From the NCBI GenBank assembly GCA_009908915.1, contig JAAAOJ010000061.1:1-56317 (forward strand): 56,317 bases of DNA. The letters are read 5' to 3'. Both the position numbers and the translations under genes were made by a program. Below the pieces are notes generated by a model, which saw nothing but the letters and a program-made list of their open reading frames with translations, searched no databases and was not told the DNA's origin. Positions within the stretch are counted from its first letter, which is position 1. Every line of letters starts with the position of its first letter. The DNA comes from Planctomycetota bacterium (lineage in GTDB: Bacteria; Planctomycetota; Phycisphaerae; SM23-33). Below are positions 16,192-22,528 of this stretch, one piece after another.

Positions 16192-17397
16192 ATGGCGAAG
16201 GAAACTTTTGAGCGCACCAAGCCGCACGTAAACGTTGGCACGATCGGTCACGTTGACCACGGCAAGACCACGCTGACCGCGGCCATCACGACCGTGCTCG
16301 AGGCCAAGGGTCTGGCCAAGTGCCGCAGTTACGACGACATCGCCAAGGCCTCGGAGTCCCAGGGCCGCCGCGACCCGACGAAGATTCTGACGATCGCGAC
16401 CTCGCACGTCGAGTACGAGTCCGAGAATCGTCACTATGCCCACGTCGACTGCCCGGGCCACGCGGACTACGTCAAGAACATGATTACCGGCGCCGCCCAG
16501 ATGGACGGTGCGATCCTCGTCGTCAGTGCTGCCGACGGTCCCATGCCGCAGACGCGCGAGCACGTGCTTCTGGCCCGCCAGGTCAACGTCCCCCGACTGG
16601 TGGTCTTCCTGAACAAGGCCGACCTTGTTGAGGACGAGGAACTGGTGGACCTCGTGGAACTTGAAGTTCGCGAACTGCTCAGCAAATACGAATACGACGG
16701 CGACAACGCCGCGGTCATCAAGGGCTCGTCCACCGAAGCCATCGCCGACCCCAACGGCGACGGCGCGAAACCGATCATGGAACTCGTCGCCGCGATGGAC
16801 GAGTCCATCCCCGAGCCACAGCGCCAGGTCGACAAGCCCTTCCTCATGCCGATCGAAGACATTTTCAGCATCAAGGGCCGCGGTACCGTGGCGACCGGCC
16901 GTATTGAACGCGGCGTCATCAAGGTTGGCGACAAGGTCGAAATCGTCGGTCTTGGCGACACGCGAGACACGACCGTCACCGGTGTTGAGATGTTCAACAA
17001 GCTCCTCGACGAAGGCCAGGCCGGCGACAACGTCGGTTGTCTCCTGCGTGGCGTGGAGAAAAACGAGATCGAGCGTGGCCAGGTGCTGGCCGCTCCCGGC
17101 TCGATCACGCCGCACAAGAAGTTCGAGGGCGAAGTGTACGTGCTGACGAAGGAAGAGGGCGGTCGTCACACGCCGTTCTTCACCGGCTATCGTCCGCAGT
17201 TCTACTTCCGTACCACGGATGTGACCGGCACGGTCAAGCTGCTCGGCGGTGCCGAGATGTGCATGCCCGGCGACAACGTCACCATGGAAGTCGAGTTACT
17301 GAATACCTCGATCGCCATGGACGAGGGTCTCCGCTTCGCGATTCGCGAAGGCGGCCGGACCGTCGCTTCCGGCGTCGTCACGAAGATTCTCGAGTAG
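16192..17397 (+). CDS. tuf: Elongation factor Tu
   Basis: EF-Tu is the GTPase that brings aminoacyl-tRNA to the ribosome. The 401-residue product has G1 GHVDHGKT (19-26), G3 DCPGH (86-90, with catalytic His90) and G4 NKAD (141-144), plus normal domains 2 and 3. Switch I is remodelled: where most bacteria have the APEEKARGITI word, this protein has [16 protein letters not shown], about five residues longer. The Thr that binds Mg2+ is kept as Thr67, but the Arg-Gly before it are Lys-Ile. I recall a similar switch in other planctomycetes. ATG 16192 follows AAAGGAG. It is the first protein gene after tRNA-Thr. Confidence 0.98.
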   Translation: MAKETFERTKPHVNVGTIGHVDHGKTTLTAAITTVLEAKGLAKCRSYDDIAKASESQGRRDPTKILTIATSHVEYESENRHYAHVDCPGHADYVKNMITGAAQMDGAILVVSAADGPMPQTREHVLLARQVNVPRLVVFLNKADLVEDEELVDLVELEVRELLSKYEYDGDNAAVIKGSSTEAIADPNGDGAKPIMELVAAMDESIPEPQRQVDKPFLMPIEDIFSIKGRGTVATGRIERGVIKVGDKVEIVGLGDTRDTTVTGVEMFNKLLDEGQAGDNVGCLLRGVEKNEIERGQVLAAPGSITPHKKFEGEVYVLTKEEGGRHTPFFTGYRPQFYFRTTDVTGTVKLLGGAEMCMPGDNVTMEVELLNTSIAMDEGLRFAIREGGRTVASGVVTKILE

Positions 17398-17426
17398 TCG
17401 CCCGGATCGGGCAGGAACGGTGAATC

Positions 17427-17594
17427 ATGGCCAAAAGTAAGGCCCGTGAATACGTCTGGATGCAATGCACCGAGTGCAAGGACCTCAACTACCGCACGAA
17501 CGTGCGCGTTCAGGGCGGCGTGCCGAAGATTGAACTCAAGAAGTTCTGCCCTCGCGAACGCAAGCACACGACGCACAAGATCAAAAGAAAATAG
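17427..17594 (+). CDS. rpmG: Ribosomal protein L33
   Basis: A 55-residue basic large-subunit protein, 29 bases after tuf. The zinc-ribbon half MQCTECKDLNYRT keeps Cys14 and Cys17, and the C-terminal half is KKFCPRERKHTTHKIKRK. That keeps Cys41, but the usual fourth Cys is Glu, so zinc binding is probably weak or lost. The length is normal for L33. Confidence 0.95.
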   Translation: MAKSKAREYVWMQCTECKDLNYRTNVRVQGGVPKIELKKFCPRERKHTTHKIKRK

Positions 17595-17659
17595 CGCCCC
17601 TCCTCGGGGTGAGCGGCATAGCGTGGCGCCGGGTCGGCCGGTGCCATGCAAGCCGACAC

Positions 17660-17732
<73 letters not shown>

Positions 17733-17865
17733 GTTCTGTCCGGTGCAGACTGATGCTGATACAGAAAGAGGCATCCCGCCTGTCGCCATGACGAGTGAGA
17801 CGCCCGTTTGATGCGAAACGGATACGACAGACGCAGGCCAGAGGCTCGCGTATACGAGAGACTTC

Positions 17866-18258
17866 ATGCAAGGAATCCAGATCTACAAGCGAAACCAGGG
17901 CAAGTACACCCGCGTGATTACCGCGGTGGCCGTGCTGGTTCTGACCGCCTGGGGCAGCTATTCGCTGTCGCAGTGGCTCAGCAGTTTCGGCGTGGGAACG
18001 TACGTGCGTTTCGGCATTCCCCTGGCGATTACCATGGCCGTGGCGACGCTGGTACTGTGGCTGGTCAATCGGCCTCGCACGGCTGACTTTCTTATTGCCA
18101 CCGAAGGCGAGATGAAGAAGGTCTCCTGGTCCAGTCGAAAGGAAGTCATCGGCTCGACGAAGGTTGTAATCGTGACGACCTTTATCCTTGCGGCGATTCT
18201 TTTTATCGTCGACCTCGTGTTCGCCACCCTCTTCCGCGCCATGAATGTCATGGGCTAG
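17866..18258 (+). CDS. secE: Preprotein translocase subunit SecE, three-helix form
   Basis: SecE clamps the two halves of SecY in the inner membrane. The 130-residue product has two extra N-terminal membrane helices (residues about 17-36 and 49-68) and then the conserved cytoplasmic amphipathic helix (MKKVSWSSRKEVIGSTKVVI) and the essential last helix (TTFILAAILFIVDLVFATLF). Most bacteria have a single-helix SecE of about 60-70 residues; three helices resemble the E. coli form. It sits between tRNA-Trp and nusG as usual. The partner SecY (44757) also carries extra helices here. Confidence 0.93.
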   Translation: MQGIQIYKRNQGKYTRVITAVAVLVLTAWGSYSLSQWLSSFGVGTYVRFGIPLAITMAVATLVLWLVNRPRTADFLIATEGEMKKVSWSSRKEVIGSTKVVIVTTFILAAILFIVDLVFATLFRAMNVMG

Positions 18259-18283
18259 AGACCCCCCCGCCCGGAGCAGACCA

Positions 18284-19060
18284 ATGGAAGAATCCAACAA
18301 CACTCAGCCGGACGCCGTCGAGCAGCCCGCCGAGGCCGCCTCCACCGTCGAGCAAACGCCCGCCGGCGAGGCGACGGAGAACGCCGTCACCCCGCCCGGC
18401 GAAGCCGCTACCGACGCACAGGCCGACCAGCGCCAGGCCGGTGAGTTCGCCGAGGCTTCCGAAGCGGCCCCCGCCGAAGAAGCGCCCGAGGACGACGGCG
18501 CGACCCGGCCGGGCTTTAGCTGGTGCGTCCTTCGCGTCGCGAGCAACAAAGAAGAAACCGTCCGCGAGGCTCTCGAACGCCGCATCAAGATCGAAGGCCT
18601 GCACGACGTGGTCGGGCGAATCCTCGTGCCCACCGAGAAGCGCCCCAACCCACGGGGCCGGGGTGGCAGCAAGTTTGTCGAGCGGAAGATGTACCCCGGC
18701 TACGTGTTCATCGAGATGAAGCTCAGCGACGACGGCAGCATCGACGACCAGGCATGGTTCACCATCAAGGAAACCACCGGCGTGGGCGATTTCATCGGTT
18801 CGGCCGGCAAGCCCAGCCCGATGGCCCAGGGCGATGTGGACAAGATGCTTCAGCAGGTGGCCAAGGCCCAGGAGGGTGGGCAGGTCAGCGTCGAGTTCGA
18901 GAAAGGCGACATGGTCAAGATCAAGGAAGGCGCGTTCGAGAACTTCGAAGGCGCCGTCGAAGATGTCCTGCCCGAGAAGGGTCTGGTTCGCGTGGTGGTC
19001 ACGATTTTCGGTCGTGCCACCCCGGTCGAACTGGAATTCTGGCAGGTCGAAAAGGTTTAG
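18284..19060 (+). CDS. nusG: Transcription factor NusG with acidic N-terminal extension
   Basis: NusG binds RNA polymerase and links it to Rho or the ribosome. The 258-residue product has a NGN domain beginning at about residue 78 (FSWCVLRVASNKEETVREAL), with RKMYPGYVFIEMKL, and a KOW domain ending the protein (VEFEKGDMVKIKEGAFENFE onward). The first 75 residues are an Ala/Glu/Pro-rich, low-complexity acidic tail absent from typical NusG (about 180 residues). ATG 18284 lies just after secE, preceded by GGAG; a frame starting earlier overlaps secE and is less likely. Identity is certain. Confidence 0.95.
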   Translation: MEESNNTQPDAVEQPAEAASTVEQTPAGEATENAVTPPGEAATDAQADQRQAGEFAEASEAAPAEEAPEDDGATRPGFSWCVLRVASNKEETVREALERRIKIEGLHDVVGRILVPTEKRPNPRGRGGSKFVERKMYPGYVFIEMKLSDDGSIDDQAWFTIKETTGVGDFIGSAGKPSPMAQGDVDKMLQQVAKAQEGGQVSVEFEKGDMVKIKEGAFENFEGAVEDVLPEKGLVRVVVTIFGRATPVELEFWQVEKV

Positions 19061-19178
19061 GCAGGCCACCTGGCCGTCAGAGGCCGGCGGCTAGCCTGCT
19101 TCGCAACGGGTCGCCGGGACGGCAGCCTCGCGGCGCTTACCCCGGAATCCCTGAACGCCTGTAGAGAGTGAGAACGTT

Positions 19179-19607
19179 ATGGCGAAGGAAATTGTAGCAC
19201 AGATCAAGCTTCAGGCCCCCGGCGGCCAGGCCACCCCGGCTCCGCCGATCGGCCCGGCCCTTGGTCAGCACAACGTGAATATCGGGCAGTTCGTCTCGCA
19301 GTTCAACGAGGCAACGAATGAACTTAACGGCACGCCCGTACCGGTCGTTATCAGCGTTTATGGCGACCGGACGTTCAGCTTTGTCGTCAAGAGCCCGCCG
19401 GCGGCGGCCCTGCTGAAGCAGGCCGCGGGAATTGCCAATGGCTCCGGCGTACCAAACAAGGAAAAGGTCGGAGAGGTCACCCGGGCCCAGTGCCGCGAGA
19501 TCGCCGAGCGAAAGCTGGCGGACCTCTCGGCTCGCGACGTCGAGGCCGGCTCGCGGATCATCGAAGGCACGGCCCGGTCGATGGGCATTACGGTCGCTGA
19601 CGAGTAA
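19179..19607 (+). CDS. rplK: Ribosomal protein L11
   Basis: A 142-residue protein of the L7/L12 stalk base, where it contacts the GTPase-associated centre of 23S rRNA. It has the N-terminal signature [20 protein letters not shown] and the RNA-binding C-terminal half with [20 protein letters not shown] and [11 protein letters not shown]. The length is normal. It is followed by an unusually long spacer before rplA. Confidence 0.97.
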   Translation: MAKEIVAQIKLQAPGGQATPAPPIGPALGQHNVNIGQFVSQFNEATNELNGTPVPVVISVYGDRTFSFVVKSPPAAALLKQAAGIANGSGVPNKEKVGEVTRAQCREIAERKLADLSARDVEAGSRIIEGTARSMGITVADE

Positions 19608-19616
19608 GCAATGTGT

Positions 19617-19720
19617 CGCGGGCTTCCAGCCCCGCGCGTACCGAGGGCATCTTGCCCTCGTTTCTGCTTGGCAAAGACGCGGCCAGGATGGCCGCGACGC
19701 TCGCGGGCAAGATGCCCGCG
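19617..19720. repeat. Cluster of four REP-like palindromes
   Basis: Four hairpins stand in a row at 19617-19636, 19642-19660, 19678-19696 and 19702-19720, each with a 6-7-bp G/C stem and a five-base loop (for example GCGGGC-AAGAT-GCCCGC). The second and fourth have loop and flanking letters in reverse-complement relation (GGGCATCTTGCCC and GGGCAAGATGCCC), so they are two orientations of one sequence. They could stabilise mRNA ends or just be a mobile palindrome. Confidence 0.65.
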
Positions 19721-19754
19721 TCACGTGGAGATAGGCTGGAAAGGTTGCTGACAG

Positions 19755-19784
19755 ATTTTGAATTCTGAATTCGGAGTTATGAAT
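19755..19784. repeat. Inverted copy of the GAATTCC/ATAACTCC word array
   Basis: GAATTC words followed by CGGAGTTATGAAT. Read on the minus strand this gives ATTCATAACTCCGAATTC, matching the array at 3726-3765. Confidence 0.6.
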
Positions 19785-19946
19785 ACGGCAAAGACGTTTG
19801 GCCACGCCGGGCGCGGCCGATAGCCGACGATGCTCCTGATTCATGATTCGCGAATCCATGACGCATCACTGATCTTGCCCCGCGCGGGGCATACACCCCA
19901 CCACGGGTGGAAACGTGGAAGGCTGAGATAGCCGCAGGAGTCAGAT

Positions 19947-20630
19947 ATGCCAGGAAAACACGGGAAACGTCACCGGCAGTGCCTCGAGACAGTACCCCAG
20001 GGCAAGGTGTCGGTGGACGAGGCGATCAAGTGCCTCAAGGGCATGCCCGGCACCAAGTTTGACGGAACGGTCGAACTGGCGATGCATCTGGGCATTGATC
20101 CCCGACAGGCCGACCAGGCCCTTCGCGGGTCGATCTCGCTGCCGAACGGTATTGGACAGACCAAGCGGGTCATCGCGTTCTGCGAGGAGAATCTTGTAGA
20201 CGACTGCAAAGCCGCCGGCGCCGTCGAGGCCGGTGGCGAGGGACTCGCCGAGACGGTCAATGACGGCTGGATGGACTTCGACGTCGCCGTCGCCACGCCG
20301 TCGATGATGCGTGTGGTCAGCAAGCTTGGCCGCGTGCTCGGCCCCGTCGGGCTCATGCCCTCGCCGAAGGCGGGCACGGTCACGCCGGACATCGTTGATG
20401 CGGTCAAGGAGTTCGCGGCCGGTAAGGTCAACTACCGCAACGACGACGGCGGCAACATTCACGTGCCGGTCGGCAAGATGAGCTTTGATGAAGGCAAGCT
20501 TCGGGAGAACGTCGAGTACTTCCTGGATTTCATCAAGCGTCAACGACCCGCCACCATCAAGAAGAAGTACATTCAAAAGGCCGTTCTCGCCGGGACCATG
20601 ACGCCCGGTATCGAGATCGAGGTAGCATAG
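19947..20630 (+). CDS. rplA: Ribosomal protein L1
   Basis: A 227-residue protein forming the L1 stalk at the ribosomal E site; in many bacteria it also represses its own operon. Typical words are LAMHLGIDPRQADQALRGS, the loop LGPVGLMPSPKAGTVTPDIV and the C-terminal HVPVGKMSFDEGKLRENVEY. ATG 19947 follows GCAGGAG. No clear L1-binding mimic is visible in the leader. Confidence 0.97.
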   Translation: MPGKHGKRHRQCLETVPQGKVSVDEAIKCLKGMPGTKFDGTVELAMHLGIDPRQADQALRGSISLPNGIGQTKRVIAFCEENLVDDCKAAGAVEAGGEGLAETVNDGWMDFDVAVATPSMMRVVSKLGRVLGPVGLMPSPKAGTVTPDIVDAVKEFAAGKVNYRNDDGGNIHVPVGKMSFDEGKLRENVEYFLDFIKRQRPATIKKKYIQKAVLAGTMTPGIEIEVA

Positions 20631-20637
20631 GTGCATC

Positions 20638-21168
20638 ATGAGTAAACCTGTCAAACAGATGATTCGGAATGAACTCGCCGGGCGTTTTGCCGACGTGACG
20701 TCCGTGGCGATCTGTGGCTTTACCGGTCTCGACGCCGACCAGACGTATATGATGCGTGGCCGCCTGGCCGAGAAGGACATCAACTTCACGGTCGTCAAGA
20801 ACTCCATGGCCCGCCAGGCGTTCGGCGACGTCGGGCTTGCCGCCGCCAAGGAGCTGCTGGAAGGGCCGTGTGCGGTGGCGTGGGGCTCGGACAGCATTGT
20901 TAGCGTCGTTCGCGAACTGCTGGACATCAAGAAGCAGGCCCCGCCGCTGGAGATCAAGGCCGCTCTGCTGGAGGGCCAGATCTTCACCGGCGACGACGAT
21001 ATCAAGCGGCTGAGCAACTTTCCCACCCGCGACGAAGCCATCGCCGACGTGGTCGGTTGTGTGCTGTCGGCCGGTGCGAACATCGCCGGCTGCCTGGTCG
21101 GTCCGGCCACCCAGATCGCCGGTATCCTCAAGACCATCGAGGAAAGAGACGAGCAAGAGGCCGCGTAG
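20638..21168 (+). CDS. rplJ: Ribosomal protein L10
   Basis: A 176-residue stalk protein that anchors L7/L12 dimers on 23S rRNA. The N-terminal rRNA-binding domain contains VAICGFTGLDADQTYMMRGR and VVKNSMARQAFG, and the C-terminal helix that binds L12 ends KTIEERDEQEAA. It lies seven bases after rplA. An autoregulatory leader hairpin is expected in many bacteria, but the spacing here leaves no room for one directly upstream. Confidence 0.97.
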   Translation: MSKPVKQMIRNELAGRFADVTSVAICGFTGLDADQTYMMRGRLAEKDINFTVVKNSMARQAFGDVGLAAAKELLEGPCAVAWGSDSIVSVVRELLDIKKQAPPLEIKAALLEGQIFTGDDDIKRLSNFPTRDEAIADVVGCVLSAGANIAGCLVGPATQIAGILKTIEERDEQEAA

Positions 21169-21174
21169 CGATGT

Positions 21175-21277
21175 CGGATTTAGGATTTTGGGTTTCGGAT
21201 TGAAGAAATGCCGTCGTTGCAATGCTTGGTTGGCACCATCTTGCCGAAATCCGAATTCAGAAATCCGAAATTACAGC
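21175..21277. repeat. Facing inverted arrays of GGATTT/AAATCC words
   Basis: Just after rplJ, 21175-21203 carries words such as CGGATTTA, GGATTTTG, GGTTTC and GGATT; 21243-21277 carries the opposite strand version (CGAAATCCGAATT, AGAAATCCGAAAT). About 40 bases lie between. The two arms could fold into a long imperfect hairpin in the mRNA. Confidence 0.6.
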
Positions 21278-21393
21278 CGGTTGGACTTGAGTGACCGGTT
21301 GTGATGAGTGATTGGTTTGGTATGGCTGATTGCATTTGATACAGTTAACCCTTTGTCGGCTGCGGATTGGGTCCGGATGGCCCGGCCTTAAAT

Positions 21394-21410
21394 GAGACCA
21401 GCGGGGTCTC
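21394..21410 (+). promoter_or_regulatory. Hairpin upstream of rplL
   Basis: GAGACC and GGTCTC form a perfect 6-bp stem around a five-base loop, 44 bases before the rplL start codon. No T-run follows, so it may be a processing or stability hairpin and not a terminator. Confidence 0.45.
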
Positions 21411-21454
21411 GCCTATCAGGCCGACGCAATATAATCACACTGGAGTAAGTGACA

Positions 21455-21895
21455 ATGGCTGAAGAAGAAGCTGCCGTGGCAGAAGCCACCGAAGAGACGA
21501 AGGAATTTGACGCTTCCATCAAGGAACTGGGCGACAAGATTGTCGAACTGAGCCTCAAGGAGGCCGTCGATCTGAAGGATTACCTGAAGCAGGAATACGG
21601 CATCGAGCCGGCAGCCGGCGGTGCGGTCATGATGGCCGGTCCGGGCGGCGACGGCGACGACGGCGGCGAAGAAGCCGAAGAGAAGACCGCTTTCGATGTC
21701 GTGCTGAAGGAAACCGGCGACAAGAAGATCCAGGTTATCAAGGCCGTCCGTGCCCTGACCAGCCTGGGCCTGAAAGAAGCCAAGGAACTCGTGGAAAGCG
21801 CTCCCAAGCCGGTCGTCGAAGGCGCCAGCAAGGAAGACGCCGAGAAGGCCAAGGCCGACCTCGAAGAGGCCGGTGCCACAGTGACAATCGAATAG
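21455..21895 (+). CDS. rplL: Ribosomal protein L7/L12
   Basis: A 146-residue acidic stalk protein, present in several copies per ribosome, that recruits translation GTPases. The N-terminal dimer domain ([20 protein letters not shown]) is joined by a Gly/Asp/Glu hinge ([15 protein letters not shown]) to the C-terminal domain [20 protein letters not shown] and [17 protein letters not shown] 21455 follows TGGAG; a GTG two codons earlier is less well placed. It is longer than E. coli L12 (121), because of N-terminal and hinge additions. Confidence 0.97.
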   Translation: MAEEEAAVAEATEETKEFDASIKELGDKIVELSLKEAVDLKDYLKQEYGIEPAAGGAVMMAGPGGDGDDGGEEAEEKTAFDVVLKETGDKKIQVIKAVRALTSLGLKEAKELVESAPKPVVEGASKEDAEKAKADLEEAGATVTIE

Positions 21896-22038
21896 CCAAG
21901 CTCCCAAAGGCAAAGTCCAGGCTCCAAACAACGACGAGAAACGGCAAGGAAGACAAGCAGTTGCCGTGCTTCTTTCGTTTCCGGATGTTGACGTGTCTTG
22001 CTTGGAAATTGCTGTTTGAGAGTTGGAAATTCTCCAGT
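21896..22038. repeat. Facing degenerate CCAAA / TTTGG-type word arrays
   Basis: The left arm (21896-21935) is built of variants of CTCCCAAA and CTCCAAAC; the right arm (about 21995-22036) of TTGGAAATT, TGTTTGAG and TTGGAAATT, the opposite orientation. It has the same architecture as 21175-21277 but different words. Confidence 0.45.
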
Positions 22039-22079
22039 ACCGCTGGCCCGACCGGGTCATACCGGACGTACTAGACATG

Positions 22080-22113
22080 TGCGCGGTGTAGCGCCGGCCC
22101 CGCCGCGCGTAAC
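22080..22113 (+). repeat. 34-base hairpin motif, copy A
   Basis: Starts TGCGCGGTGTAGC and ends CCGCGCGTAAC; the first and last blocks pair over seven bases. Copy B at 22206-22239 is identical at 27 of 34 positions. Confidence 0.6.
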
Positions 22114-22205
22114 ATCCGAATATACAATAGGCTGACATAACAGCTCGTCGGGTCGCCATGCATGAACGTCGTACGCGTCGTGTCATACGAAATACGATAA
22201 GTTTC

Positions 22206-22239
22206 TGCGTGGCGTAGCATCCGCCCCACCGCGTGTAAC
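22206..22239 (+). repeat. 34-base hairpin motif, copy B
   Basis: Starts TGCGTGGCGTAGC and ends CCGCGTGTAAC. The substitutions relative to copy A in the stem turn G-C pairs into G-T pairs, so the fold is kept. Confidence 0.6.
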
Positions 22240-22260
22240 GAACGCATATGCCATGAAATG

Positions 22261-22310
22261 GCATGGTGGAGCCGTGCCGGCGGCATTCCTTCGGGAGTGC
22301 TCCACCATGC
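22261..22310 (+). repeat. Palindromic element with UUCG hairpin, copy 1
   Basis: A perfect 12-bp outer stem, GCATGGTGGAGC with GCTCCACCATGC, encloses GTGCC..GGC and a hairpin GCATTCC-TTCG-GGAGTGC. The inner 42 bases match 32803-32844 at 36 of 42 positions. Confidence 0.7.
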
Positions 22311-22528
22311 ACGAGCTTCGTATGCTTGGTATCAATCAGATGGGCTTTCGGCGAGGGACGCACGCGCCTTCGCCCGGGCCGAACAGGCCTGCAGGGACGA
22401 TAGAATGAGCGGCCGCCCGCGTCGGGCACCGCTTGGATGGCGGTCCTGCAAATCACAGGAGCGAGCCGAGGCCTCACCGCCCGGGTCGTTTCACACGACC
22501 GACTTCGAAACTGCAATGAGGTCAATCG

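Larger units (their letters stand above)
19608..19946. other. Repeat-filled spacer splitting rplK from rplA
   Basis: rplK and rplA are normally nearly adjacent; here 339 bases separate them. The spacer contains four consecutive palindromes (19617-19720), an AATTC word array (19755-19784) and further imperfect palindromes such as GATTCGCGAATC near 19843. No gene is visible. Confidence 0.6.
21896..22528 (+). other. Long leader/spacer between rplL and rpoB
   Basis: These 633 bases have no recognisable gene. They hold facing CCAAA/TTTGG word arrays (21896-22038), two copies of a 34-base hairpin motif (22080, 22206), and a 50-base palindromic element with a UUCG loop (22261-22310). A long structured leader before rpoB could separate polymerase expression from ribosomal protein expression. 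Confidence 0.55.

Noticed and set aside
20500..20640. L10(L12)4 autoregulatory leader before rplJ
   Set aside because: Only seven bases separate rplA and rplJ, and I see no kink-turn-like structure at the end of rplA.
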